DNA of 64,000 bases from Onthophagus taurus. Its lineage: Eukaryota; Arthropoda; Insecta; Coleoptera; Scarabaeidae. The notes beneath the pieces were generated by a model that worked only from the letters and a program-made list of their open reading frames with translations, was not told the origin of the DNA and searched no databases. Shown here piece by piece: positions 32,979-45,587 of this stretch (position 1 is the first letter of the stretch; each line of letters begins with the position of its first letter). The DNA lies in NCBI RefSeq assembly GCF_036711975.1, contig NC_091972.1, positions 1,059,001 to 1,123,000 on the forward strand, given 5' to 3'. The translations under genes were made by a program, and so were the position numbers.

Positions 32979-33605
32979 TACTCCGTAAAGTTATGTTTTT
33001 TCACAAGAAAATAAGAGGAATAAATATGTTCGGTTTTATAACCGAATTTAGAAACAAGATTAGATGTGTATTAAGTTGTAATTTTATCGATAGATATTTT
33101 TAGAATTTGTAAATAGTCAGATAATACAATTCGATAGGATTCAGAATTTTAACATACGAGTTATTTGAGTTGCCTATATCTTAGAAAATAAATTCATAAA
33201 ATTAAATACATTTTTTTATTTAGGAATGAAAATTATGAAATAATTACAACTTATAATAATTTACACAAAGCAACAACTTAATTTACTTAAATACATAAAA
33301 AAACATCACTTCATCATTAAAAACAACACTTAAATTAAGTAGCCTAAAATAAATAAGGATTTTACTAAAATAAGATCACTCTGAGCTTTAATAATTAATT
33401 GAATCAGGTTTAAAATAATAAATTAACTCTTAAATAAAAAAGGATTACTTCCATTTTCTTTGTAAAAGAATTAAAAAGAAAACAGAATAATTTAGTGATC
33501 TTTGTAAATTGAAAATCTTTTAAAATTGAAGAAAAAATGGTAACTTTTGTGATAATTCACTAAAGTTATATTTTCATACAACATTTAATTTAAAATTACT
33601 CCTTT
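32979..33605. other. Spacer between GstZ and protease C
   Basis: AT-rich; presumed GstZ promoter and protease C 3' UTR. No other feature. Confidence 0.45.
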
Positions 33606-36600
33606 TTAACTTTCAATAGCTTTAGTAATCCAATCAACAGTATGAGACACCCGATGATAAATTCCAGGTTGTCCGGGTTGAGCACACGAATATCCCGCAG
33701 AAACGATTCCAATCAGATACCACCGATTTTGTTTCTGAAGCATCAAAGGACCCCCGCTATCCCCCTGACAGCTATCTCGACCACCGTTTTTATAGCCGGC
33801 ACAGAGCATTTCATCGTAAATAACGACTCCGATTCCTTTCGAGCGGTGCCACCTTTCGCAAAGTCTGCTTTCGATCACAGGCACTTTAACGGCTTGTAGG
33901 GTTTGGGGGCGCAGTCTGGATCCGGGACTCATCGCACCCCATCCGGCAGCCACCCCGACCTCACCCAGGAAGCTCTCACCTTTTGGAGGTAGACAAATTG
34001 GAGCGATGTGCGGCAGCGATTGGGCGGTTCTATCTAATCTCAGTACGGCGACGTCGAATCGATCCGCTTGGGGTGTGAATTTGAAGAAAGGGTGTACCTG
34101 AAATGAATCACAAAATTATAAAAAAAAGATTATTATGGTTTATTAATGCGTACGAAAGAAAAATTTTGATTCATTAATAGGATTACACAAGTTTTACATG
34201 ATTTAAAACAACTTTGCCTATTTTGGTAGGTTTAACTCATCGAATTATTGCATATTGAATTGAATTTTATTCAATGAATAATCTGAGCAAATAAAAAATA
34301 ATGTAAATAATTAAGCATATGCATGCAAAGTGTACACTTGTGTAGTATCAATAGGGATTGGTTCCAGTATTCCTTAGTTAGATAGATACATTTTATATCG
34401 TAATTAAATCCAGTATCCAGTGGATGATTGTTGTATATATTAGATGATTCCTAAAATTCATGGGAGATCGCGCGGATGATTCCAATTCTCAGTTTTTGGG
34501 TGTATCATAAACAGTGCCGGCGCTAGCAAATGAAGCGCCAGGGTGCGGGAACCGGAGTGCCCCCCCCCCACGCATTTTGGGCGGAATGCGGAGGGGCGCA
34601 AAGTCTGAAATTGCAATAGTTATAAACTAGACTTCAGCAAAAAACAGGAATTACATTGTTCAAAGTCCACATGAAGTCTGAAATTACTGTTCAGAGAAAA
34701 CAAAACATTGATTATAAACCAAACATGATTTTTGATGGCAATACTTATGTGTTCAATAAAAGAATGCGAAGAATATGAACAACGAACCAATGGACTTGTC
34801 TTGTTATTGCACAGGACAGGAAATCACCAATACGGAAACTTTGCCAATGTAGGATAAGCACAAAAGCAAAGTAACAGCTGCGGAAATGAGGTACCAGGTT
34901 GTACAAGATCCGTGTAGAAAATAAGAGGCTGCCAAAAAGATGATGGTCTATCCCCCCAGAAAGAAGTAGCTGTCAGTATCAAGAACAAAACATACATAAC
35001 GTTGGCAGAAGCCTAGATACTGCTTCTAAAAAACTAAATACGGCTTTCTGAAGACTAGATACTGCTCTGGAAGATTAAATACTGCTTTCTGAAGACCAGA
35101 TACTGCTTTGGAAGATTAAATACTGCTTTTTGAAGACTACATACTGCCGACAGGTCTAAATACAGCGTCTGGAACACTAAATACTGAGTTCTAAAGACTA
35201 AAATTTCTTCGTGGAGACTAAAGACTGCTTTCTGAAGACTAGATACTACTAACAGGTCTAAATACTGCAAAAGAAAGATAAAATATTTTGAAGAAAACAT
35301 ATATAACTTTGGCAGACGATTAGATACTGCTTCTAGAAGACTAAATACTGCTTTCTGAAGACTAGATACTGCCGACAGGTCTAAATACAGCGTCTGGACC
35401 ACTAAATACTGCTTTCTAAAGATTAAAATTGCTTTGTGGAGACTAAATACTGTTTTCTGAAGACTAGATACTACTAACAGGTCTAAATACTGCAGAAGAG
35501 AGATAAAATATTTTGGAGAAAACATATATAACTTTGGCAGACGATTAGATACTGCTTCTAGAAGACTAAATACTGCTTTCTGAAGACTAGATACTGCCGA
35601 CAGGTCTAAATACAGCGTCTGGACCACTAAATACTGCTTTCTAAAGACTAAAATTTCTTTGTGGAGACTAAATACTGCTTTCTGAAGACTAGATACTACT
35701 AACAGGTCTAAATACTGCAAAAGAAAGATAAATATTTTGGAGAAAACATATATAACTTTGGCAGACGATTAGATACTGCTTCTAGAAGACTAAATACTGC
35801 TTTCTGAAGACTAGATACTGCCGACAGGTCTAAATACAGCGTCTGGACCACTAAATACTGCTTTCTAAAGACTAAAATTGCTTTGTGGAGACTAAATACT
35901 GTTTTCTGAAGACTAGATACTACTAACAGGTCTAAATACTGCAAAAGAAAGATAAAACATTTTGAAGAAAACATATATAACTTTGGCAGACGATTAGATA
36001 CTGCTTCTAGAAGACTAAATACTGCTTTCTGAAGACTAGATACTGCCGACAGGTCTAAATACAGCGTCTGGACCACTAAATACTGCTTTCTAAAGACTAA
36101 AATTGCTTTGTGGAGACTAAATACTGTTTTCTGAAGACAAGATACTACTAACAGGTCTAAATACTGCAAAAGAAAGATAAAATATTTTGGAGAAAACATA
36201 TATAACTTTGGCAGACGATTAAGTACTGCTTCTAGAAGACTAAATACTCCTTTCTGAAGACTAGATACTGCCGACAGGTCTAAATACAGCGTCTGGAACA
36301 CTAAATACTGCTTTCTAAAGACTAAAATTGCTTTGTGGAGACTAAATACTGTTTTCTGAAGACTAGATACTACTAACAGGTCTAAATACTGCAAAAGAAA
36401 GATAAAATATTTTGGAGAAAACATATATAACTTTGGCAGACGATTAGATACTGCTTCTAGAAGACTAAATACTGCTTTCTGAAGACTAGATACTGCCGAC
36501 AGGTCTAAATACAGCATCTGGAACACTAAATACTGCTTTCTAAAGACTAAAATTGCTTTGTGGAGACTAAATACTGTTTTCTGAAGACTAGATACTACTA

Positions 36601-39600
36601 ACAGGTCTAAATACTGCAAAAGAAAGATAAAATATTTTGAAGAAAACATATATAACTTTGGCAGACGATTAGATACTGCTTCTAGAAGACTAAATACTGC
36701 TTTCTGAAGACTAGATACTGCCGACAGGTCTAAATACAGCGTCTGGACCACTAAATACTGCTTTCTAAAGACTAAAATTGCTTTGTGGAGACTAAATACT
36801 GTTTTCTGAAGACTAGATACTGCTGACAGGTCTAAATACTGCAAAAGAAAAATAAGATATTGTTGGAGAAAACATTAAAAAGGCGCCGGCGCCCCCTTTT
36901 AAGCGGCGCCCGGGTGCAGTGCACCCCTTGCACCCCCCGGTAGCCCCCCGTAGTTTTTACATTGATTGGACCTGGACAACCATGCCGATCAACGAAGCAG
37001 TGTTAAATAGAGCAAACACCAAACGACTTGCCGATGTGATTACCAACGTTGTATCGAATTTATAATGACAAAACCTCTGAAGATAACAACTAAAGACTGT
37101 CGAAACATGTAAGGTTGATAAAAAATTACTTAATGGTAAATTTTAATTTTTCATAACCCTAAGTTTTATAACATTCTAAACCAGAATGTTTCTGGTTGTA
37201 AGTCTAGTGTTAGTTCTACTTTTCGTTTAATAAAAATATACCATAATCTAACGCTAAATAACAATTAAAACTAGAACTAACACTAGACCTAGAACTAGAA
37301 ACATTCGGATTTAGCCGCATGTCTCTCAAGACGGCTAAACCCGAATGATTTTAGTTTTGATCCGCTACATCGAGGTTTACTGTAATGTTAAATTATATTT
37401 TAATAATAAGCACTTTAGGTAGGACAAAGTAAGTAGGTACGCTCTGGTTTCTATGGAAATATATTTTTGTATATTGCATCTTAAGTGAAATTCACTGAAT
37501 ATTGCGACACCGACATCACTATAACTGTTGATATCAAACGTTCGAAGAACTGATAACCTACTTTTTAATAAATAGGGGCAAATACTCTTATAGGGGCTAC
37601 ACATTTATATAATATTTAAGAGCATTTAAACGCATTAATACAAGCGCCTATGCTCAACAAAGTGATGGTAACTTATTCTTCTTTTATTTATAAAAGAAAT
37701 TATCCTTGTTAAAAATTTTAACAGTAAACAATCTCTTTTCTTCTGTCAATACCTTTTAGTTAGCACATCTCGCCGAAAAGAAGTTTACCAGATGACTTCA
37801 CTTACACTTTCTAGACAACGATTTAAAGGCTTTCGACTACCGATATTGCAAAAACATCGCAGTCGATTCTGCACTTTCACTATAATGAAATTACCAAGTT
37901 TATTGTTTCTTTATAGAATTTTTATGAGTTAAAATTTTTAAAGTAATATAAATAAATAATAAAATTGTAATCAATTTAATTAAATAAACCAGCTTCATTT
38001 GCTACTAATTAATGAAGACCTAAATAACCTACATTAAATAATAAAGAAAAATGTATTAACATGTTCTCTTAATTTATTAGAAAGGGTGAAATTATCGATG
38101 TTAATTTTTTATCAACCTAAAAATTATTTAAATTATATTTAAACCTAAACAACATAAAAAAGGAGCTATAATTATTCATTAGGAGGTGGCGCTAGTCATA
38201 GTAATAACTAATAACCGTGTAATATAGCAGTTTCAAATCGTTCGTCTAAAGGAGAAAGTGTGGAATCACGGCCAAATGTTGAAGAAACGAAAGCCAGGCG
38301 ACTCCCACTTAACGATAATTGATCACTTTCGTTTTCGCATCTTCAACCGAGCCTCAGGCATCCGGACTTTACCGTAACGATTCCTCCGAAACAATTGTTT
38401 AATGAAATAATCATCAAGTACAATTTTCGCAATTAATCCTTTACCAACTTATTCATTTATTAGATAAGAAATCTAAAATTATTCCACATCTCTTTGTAAA
38501 TAGCGTGTATAAGTCAAACGATAGAGAAATCGCTAATTTTAAAATGAACATTATAAAAAGAAAGTCAACGTTGTTGATGGAGAAATGTGATGTTAAAAAT
38601 AAAATAAAAATTTAACAATAAAAATAATAAATATAGGATGAGGAATTTTTTCCGTATTTTGTTTAAATCGATTTCGATCAACATTATTTCTATCTGCGAC
38701 CAGGAAACACAATTACCCGGCTTCGTTAAATGGAAAACGGTCATCCAGCCGATTGTAACCGTTTAATATTTACTGGGTCCCTTCGACAAATACATTTGCA
38801 TCAAAGGGTCGATGTATATGTGTTGGTCAACGAGAGCTGCCCTTAATTAATAATCAACATGGACAAAACAGACCTGTATTGAGGAAACGCCGAATGTGTA
38901 GGCTGGTAATGGTTCAACAGCCGAATTTATGACGTAATCTCCCAATGTCACATGAACTTGTCTAGGAACCGCTCTTGCAACACAATGTCCAGCTGTGACA
39001 ACATGTCGTCTGCTCACAAGAGAACCTCCACATCTACAATAAAAAAAAATAATTAAAATACAAATTATTAATTAATAGTGTAAATAAAGGTTTATGTAAA
39101 ATATGTAAACTAATCAGTCATTAACCCATCTTAAAGAAGCTTTCATAAAAATATACGAGGTTGGTCGACCGCAAGTCAATAAGAAGTAAATCCGCGTCGC
39201 TGCTTAATTATACAAACCCATAATAAGAGGAAGCAGTTCATTACCTCTTGAGAAAATGGTGTTCCTCATTCCCATACTGGGTAGAAACTGAAGAAGAAAA
39301 CATGGGAAATAACCTTGGAGTTCGACAAAAAGTGGCGCATACATACTTTTGTTTGTTAACGCGAATTATTTAATTGCCTCCTCCGAAATAGATTCTAGAA
39401 AGCCGGGTGATGATGATTTTCGAATTAAGATAAATCGTGAAAGTCGGTTATGTAAAGCAAGAGATATTAAATGATTTTTTTTTGAAAGTCTACACTAACA
39501 CAATCAAAGAATCAAATCTAGATTTTAAAAACTCTCACAATCATTTTCACAGTCAAGATCAGTTATTCCTCAAGATTACTTTTAATAAAATAAAGATTTA

Positions 39601-42600
39601 ATCAGTTTGCAGATGTTTCAAGTATCCTCTAAAAAAGTGTAGGTGAAAGCCACATTCTGCAAACAAATTCAGAGAACTCTCCGTTACCCTATTTTCGGAG
39701 TCCAGCACTCCAAAAATAGTCAGATTTGCAATATATATTTAGACATGTTTTCAAAGTATTTAGGAATTCAAGGTTATCTCTGGACAGGGATTGCTAAAAT
39801 GAAATAATATTAACTACGAACCATCCAAGACTTTGCATACTTCGAATCTTCTAAACGTAAAGTTTTAATGTATTTATTAACAAAAGAATTTTGTATCAAA
39901 TTAATATTTGGTGATATTAAATCTATTTCAAAATAATTTGTAATTCGAGAACTTCTGCAATACACTGCACACATTTTAGCACCTTCTGCGGTTCATATTC
40001 CGAGAAATATATAGTCTAATATTGTCCGGAACCGGTACCTATGGTCGCTTTATTTGAATCGTTGCCTTTGTTCCATTTGGCTTAGTTGGAGTTATTGTTG
40101 AAACGCCAGTTTACCTTTAATAATTGCAGAACCCTAACAACATTGTGCACAGAATTTTAGTCTGTGCATAATTGATAAGTCGGGAATTTCAAATAACTCG
40201 CAATATATAAATGCAATAACCATATATTTAAGAGCATAACTTTCCTTCAATAGATATAATTTGAGTTATACTATAGAGCAATTTAAGTCTTTGGGATGAT
40301 GTTCAAACTGTTTCATTTTCCTTCCTAAGCTTTAGAACTACCCTAAATTAGTTAACAATGGGTCGACCCCGTTCATTTAGGAGCAGCGACCGATATTAAG
40401 CTCGCTTACTCGTATCACACAACACGGAAGTTTTGTATGAACATTTGCGAATTGTTAATCCATCCAACACCACCATGAATAATTTGCAGCTTATTAGCAC
40501 CATTAATCTAGTTAAAGATTTTTTTGTAAAATTTTTTTGTTAATTTAATAATATATTTATGATAGAGTTATAAATCGGTTATATTTGAGAAGGATCGTAA
40601 AAATATTTCATATCCTCTTTTATGAAACACTTAAGGAGAAACTCCATTGTGACCCTGTATTAGCATATAAAGATGTCGCAAAAGTTGAATTCAATAAGAG
40701 CTCTTGTTGTATTCCCGCCTGCTTTCTTTCTGTTATGACTTCATCGTTCTGTTTTCATTTTTTCGCTTCGTGTCGTCTTGTACCTACATTCACTGGCACA
40801 AATATTTGATGAATATCGTCATAAGACACCCACAATAATACTCTCTTCCATTCATGTCGTTTAATTTAATTTTACAACCTCATTGTTGCACTATTCTTTT
40901 TATTTCTCAAAATATTTTTTTTTCTTACCTTGATGAACCGATTCTAATGTATGCTTGCCAAGGAAACGTTCCAAAACCAGCTTCTTCACCACCCACGACC
41001 CTCCTCTGAGCTTGTTGCCGATTAGACACACCACAACCTACAAAATAACAAGATATAATTGATGGGCAATTATCATCGTTATTTATAGAAAAGATGGGTT
41101 GTTCATGCTTCACGATAGTAATTGTTACAAGAAAAACGAATGTCAAGTTTAGCTATGAAGAGAAAGTAGGAAGAATGAAGATGGAACATGCATGTTTCAT
41201 AGCGTGGTGAACACAACAAGAGGTCTGTTTATTGTATTTTATGTGTGTGGTTTTGAGATATACCTAATGGCTTTCTTCCTAGAAGGATCATAATTTTCAA
41301 ACGTAAACAGAAAAAAGTTATTCAAATCACTTTATGTAACGGATGTCAATAAATACAACCATTTAAATGGTTTCTCTCACCTACTTCTCAACGTATATGA
41401 GGTTTTACTGTATTAGTTTATGTTGGTATTTCATAACGCACTTTTTGTTACGCAACATTTGAATCAGTAGAATAGAATATTCATTAAACTAAATTAAAGA
41501 TGTTCTTTGACAAACCATTACATTCAAACTTTACTCGTACTAATTAGTCATTGAGTCGTACTGCACACAAACCCTTTGTTAATTAGAAAGTGCTTGAACG
41601 TTCTGCCTAAAGGATCGACCGATGTAACCACCAAGTTGTAATTGGATCGTGGCTTGAATTCTAGAATTCAGGATGTAATAAAATTCTCTACAAAATGGTC
41701 ACCGATTTAATCGAATTAAATTAATCGTTTATTGATAAAATTAATCTCTAAGTATTCTCTCTAAGTATTCTTCGTGCGGTTTTATAGGCCTCGGATTGTA
41801 TTGTGGGGTAGATAGCATAATAATAATGAAGAAGTCGCTTTTCAGATAATAAATTAAGTCGCACTAAATACAGCATACGTTGACAAAACTAACGGAAGAG
41901 TGAAATCTGGGTTAAGAAACTAGATTTGAATCGGATAAATTAAACAGTTATTACTGATGGTTGTTGAACAACAACGATCTGCATCAACATTATATGATTT
42001 CTAGATTTGAATTTACATTAATATAGAAAGTAATTCAAAGGGCAAAAACTATAATAGAAAGTTTACGTTAAGTTTATGTGGTTTGAATATTATATAAAAC
42101 TATTTAAATATTCTATATCAATTACTCTGACTTAAACCAAATTGAAATGTTGACATAAATCTTTCGAAAAATTAGATGTAATAGTTATTATAACAGCAAC
42201 CACATTACATAACTCTTCAATTGTAACATTCACACCAAATGTTAGTCCTTATAATATGTTCATTTTCACAAAGTTTCACATTTATTCAGTGATGAAGTTA
42301 ACCATCCCAAACCAAATCTCCGAGTCAGTGTAATTCCTTAAACCATGTAACCAAAACATTCACACAGAATGTTATAAAAACCATAAAGATATGATATGAA
42401 AATAATCTTTTGCAAATAAATGATGATTTCCTTTGGATTTTATAACTAGGTGTGTGAATAAAACTCCATCAGTCAATTGTAAGTGGTGCAATAGCCTTGT
42501 GCCAAGCGTTCGGTACCATGCACTTACTCGATTCGTGATTTAAAAGGCTCGAATGTGCCTTCGGTGTTTCACGTGGTGCCTCGAGGGTACCGATCGCCAG

Positions 42601-44317
42601 ACCAGGGCCTTGACTGGTGGCTTTGGAAGACCCTCGTTGGCAACAGCCCCTCAATAGGCCATCGCACGTGTTTTCCAACGAACCACCAGATATCCAACAG
42701 GTGATGAAGAACTCGCAGGATGCTCCTGGTGCGCAGTAACCATTCCCCCCTGATTCGGAAGCCAATGATCGGACGAGAAAAAGTGAGGATGGAAATGATT
42801 GTAGAATGGAAAATGATACATTTTCTTTGTTTGAATATTGTACAATCTTGTTTAGATCAAGGTTGCACAACTTTAATTCACACAAATAAGTACAATAGAT
42901 GATTATTTATAGAAGCACTATAGAGAATAAAAAAATAAATAAATAACGTACCCCGATCTCTGGTATCCACTAATTGTAAATCTTGCAAATTTGTATCCGG
43001 TGCCAAAAATTGTTCTTCTTGAGGTGCATCCTTAAAAGTTACGGTATCCGAAGGAAAAATCACCCGAGGACGACGTACAGCTCTCCACGAAGACTGTTGA
43101 TCAGGTCCAGATTGATCCCTCCCAGGTTGGTCATAAAACATTTCTTTATACCGCGGAAACCTAGCCTCTTGTGGAACAAAAGGAAACCTTGCTGGGCGAG
43201 TGTACATTCTACTGTCATCGCTTAAAGCTTCCGTGTATTGATCTCTATAATGATAATGATGATTTTCTGCGTAAACAAGGCTTTCATCTACACCAGATGG
43301 TTCAAATTCTGATGGGGGTTTGAATCGAATCGCCCTGTACCTCGGATCAAGGTACCTGGGATCTTCAAACTGTCTTCCATTTCTGTACAAAGTGTTATAA
43401 TTTCTACGTCTTAAAATAGGTGTGCGTTTATTAACATTTTGTTGTTCTTGAGTTATATCGTATTCCGGTGGTAAAATTTCTCCAATATGTTCGTTATCAT
43501 TTACTGTATCCAAGAAAGAGTCATCGCGTCTAATTAAAGCCACCTCCGTTGACTCTTTATGTTCTATCGAATCTCGTGATTCTAACGACTCTGATGATTC
43601 TAATTCCGATTTTGGTAAAGAAGTTTGGTTTGTTTTCTCAAAACTTTTTGCATTCTCCATAAGAGCTTTAATGTCATCTTTAGAGAAAGTGTTTTGAATG
43701 TCGTCATCTTGAAAGTTTTCACTGGTATCGATTCGTTTAAATCGCTCATTTTGGTGTGATTCGGCATTTTCATTGTCTGTAATTTGGTGATCATCTTCTG
43801 TAAATTCCGGTGGAACTTGGTAAGTATGTGGATTTTCTAAAAAAGTATTTAATTCTTCCTTTGTTAACGTTTGAATATCGTAGATGTTATCCTCTTTTGA
43901 AATTCTTAAAGCATTCGTTTCAGCGTTCGTTTGAGGAATAGGAGTAGTCGTTTCATTTTGATCGTATAATTTTAGTAAAGGTCTTATGAAATCCCTTTCG
44001 AGGAGTTTCTCATAATCGGTTTTTCCGTCTTTTTGGAGAAACTTGTTTATGGTGTCGTAAGTTTCGGTTTTTCCATCATTTGCCTCTTTTTGAATATTGG
44101 AAAGGTACTCCTCTAATTCTTTAAGATCCTTCGTATTATTGACGATCTTTTCGACAGTGACAGATTCGTCGGATTTAATGAAGGGGTGTGGAGGAAAACC
44201 TTTCCCCGTTAAATGTGGTAAAAGACTAGTGTAAGGTTTCTCGTATGGAGGATCGGTTGCTTGTATCAAAAAAACACTCAAAACAATCGCCAAAACAGCC
44301 GAATGAATCTTGTTCAT
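33606..44317 (-). CDS. CLIP-like trypsin-type serine protease C with long N-terminal region
   Basis: Five exons in phase: 42952-44317, 42528-42749, 40929-41037, 38874-39033 and 33606-34097, giving 782 residues. Signal peptide MNKIHSAVLAIVLSVFLIQA. Residues about 21-455 are a low-complexity, Asp/Glu/Asn/Ser-rich and later Arg/Tyr/Pro-rich region with no domain I recognise. A Cys knot at 461-492 (C461, 467, 473, 484, 491, 492; TCWISGGS) parallels protease B, but the first Cys gap is shorter. Activation after Arg542 (R|VVGG). The triad is His582 (TAGHC), Asp634 (DRFDVAVLRL) and Ser733 (GDSGGP), with Asp727 giving trypsin specificity. SAGYSCA shares Ala215 with protease B, and exon 5 begins at the same place. 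Secreted zymogen; the large acidic region may mediate matrix or partner binding (inference). Confidence 0.94.
34500..36960. repeat. GC-flanked element carrying a 225-bp tandem array
   Basis: In intron 4 of protease C. GC-rich flanks (about 34515-34605 with GCCGGCGC and C-runs; about 36885-36950 with GGCGCCGGCGCC and CCCCCC runs) bracket the array and contrast with the surrounding 30 percent GC, so they probably mark the ends of one mobile element. I could not find a clean inverted repeat or target duplication. Confidence 0.55.
35040..36860. repeat. 225-bp tandem repeat, about 7-8 units
   Basis: The landmark GGCAGACGATTA recurs at 35311, 35536, 35760, 35985, 36210, 36435 and 36660: steps of 225, 224, 225, 225, 225 and 225 bp. 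Each unit is built from degenerate submotifs of 20-30 bp such as GAAGACTAGATACTGC and CTAAATACTGCTTTCT. Because 225 is divisible by 3, the minus strand stays open for 378 codons (35708-36844) and again for 221 (35055-35720). The single 224-bp unit breaks the frame. Translation is a 75-residue hydrophobic repeat with no recognisable domain. Confidence 0.92.
37072..37116 (+). other. Weak hammerhead-like motif
   Basis: AACCT, CTGAAGA, 18-nt spacer, GAAA, palindromic ACATGT, A, AGGTT. Stem I (AACCT/AGGTT) and the palindrome fit the pattern of the 23-kb motifs, but stem II pairs poorly, so it is likely decayed or fortuitous. Confidence 0.25.
37165..37500. repeat. Foldback-like element copy d (short)
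   Basis: One pair of CTAG-rich arms and one hairpin module, followed by the A-type end (GTAGGTACGCTCTGGTTTCT, then TATATTGCATCTTAAGTG). The B-type end is missing. In intron 4 of protease C. Confidence 0.65.
37501..38873. other. Intron 4 of protease C, remainder
   Basis: No gene. Between about 38240 and 38400 the sequence is GC-richer and less repetitive than the rest, but no exon or known motif was found. Confidence 0.4.
39034..40928. other. Intron 3 of protease C
   Basis: 1.9 kb of AT-rich intron. A short solo fragment of the foldback B-type terminus (GTCGGGAATTTCAAATAACT...) lies at about 40181-40240. No gene. Confidence 0.45.
41038..42527. other. Intron 2 of protease C
   Basis: About 1.5 kb, AT-rich, with a small local repeat TCTCTAAGTATTC near 41745-41770. 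No gene or transposon recognised. Confidence 0.5.
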
Positions 44318-44558
44318 TCTGAACCAATTCCATTTAAATTTTCGGCCACCGGATGTTTAATTCCTTCTTTTTCTCTCTCCCGTAGTGTTCCTCCTAAAAA
44401 CTTTTTGCATTTATATCGAATCTCTTGTTATTGTGGTTTTATTTTCCTCGAATGTTTAGAAATTTAAATTTTTCGTCGATTTTTTTTACATTAACACATA
44501 TTTGCAGATACGATGAGGAAGGTCGCAGGTCGGCGCACTATAATACTCACTGGACACA
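44318..44558. other. Presumed 5' UTR and promoter of protease C
   Basis: Directly upstream of the start at 44317. No TATA box or initiator clear enough to call. The candidate gene at 44559-44946 ends 241 bp upstream on the same strand. Confidence 0.4.
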
Positions 44559-44946
44559 TCACAGGCGGCTTTGAGAGCTTGAGGCCGACTGGTTCATCTT
44601 AGGCGGCAATGGTAGAGAGTACACACTTTCACAGTCACCACTTTCACTTGCCTCGTGCTCGGTACCACCTCGAGGAATCGACGGCACGTAAAGTGACGGA
44701 GGTACGGGAGGACCTTCCTTTTCGACAGTGACAATAATTCTTGGACCTCTATCTGCCGGTTTAATTACCTGAAGGCAACGGTCGCGCGAACGATTAAGCG
44801 ATGTCGATAACGTCGTCGACGTCGTCGTCTTCGAGAGAGACGGTCTCGCTTTTCCTTTTTACTTTTGGGAAACCCGCTTTCGGAACGATTCGCACAGTTC
44901 CATACATTAATCGAGAGACGTTTTCGTCTTGCGGGTTCGACGGCAT
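44559..44946 (-). CDS. Candidate two-exon small protein, unknown
   Basis: Proposed exons 44812-44946 (MPSNPQDENVSRLMYG..., 45 codons) and 44559-44768 (VIKPADRGPRIIVTVEKEG..., 69 codons plus stop), joined in phase 0 across a 43-bp intron with weak donor GTTATC and good acceptor TTGCCTTCAG. The joined 114-residue product has a basic centre, an acidic LEDDDVDD patch and a Pro/Ser-rich tail. The second exon is the stronger evidence, since its frame is long and GC-rich with coding-like third positions. The first exon could belong elsewhere, and a plus-strand frame at 44801-45025 overlaps it. I do not recognise the family. It may be the 3' end of a gene whose other exons lie farther upstream. Confidence 0.35.
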
Positions 44947-45025
44947 TCCACGAAATCGCAAAAATTACGCTCACATTCCGAACGACAACGATTATGCTAT
45001 GGAGACTTTCAATAGGTTCTTGTAG

Positions 45026-45587
45026 TTGTGCCAACAACTCGATAACAATGACAATGACCGTTTAATAATTCAATGCGTGATGCATTGTTATTGTTTCATT
45101 TTAATTTGTTTACATATTCAATTTTTATTTTATATTTTTAAATATAGATTTTTTTGGTCAATTGATGGGGTCAATAATAACCACGTATTTTTGCCTAGAA
45201 GATATGATAATAACTATTAGAATTTTATTACACAAATACTGTCTGACAATGAACAAACAGAAATCCTATAACGATACATCAGCATTTTCTTCTAACCTCA
45301 CAAAATACTGAGCTGTTTCCTCGGAAGTAACGTGCTTTTAATTATACAGGAGTAAAAGCCGATTAATTATCTATCATAACTCCCAAAGTTCTTGCAATCG
45401 ATACAATATAGATAATAAAGTTTTGCCATTAATGTTGTTGCATCTTCGTAAACCGGTCGATATCTACCCATGGGGACAAATTTAACTTTCGAAGGGTTGG
45501 CATCTCTACAAATGATTTTACAAATTGTGTTAACCTCGAAGAAAACAATATCTCATCGATACTACGATATTACTAGTTCAATAAATT
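45026..45587. other. Spacer
   Basis: AT-rich, no supported gene or repeat. Confidence 0.4.

Noticed and set aside
35055-36844. Two long minus-strand ORFs (221 and 378 codons) as a membrane-protein gene
   Set aside because: They are the translation of a 225-bp tandem repeat whose length is a multiple of three; no start context, splice site or domain supports a gene.
37072-37116. Fourth hammerhead motif as a confident ribozyme
   Set aside because: Stem II does not pair well; only core fragments and stem I match.
42651-42902. Short ORFs over exon 2 of protease C on both strands
   Set aside because: The in-phase exon with the six-Cys knot explains the region.
44801-45025. Plus-strand 74-codon ORF
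   Set aside because: It reads plausibly but overlaps the minus-strand candidate and has no partner exon or family match; kept only as an alternative in the findings.
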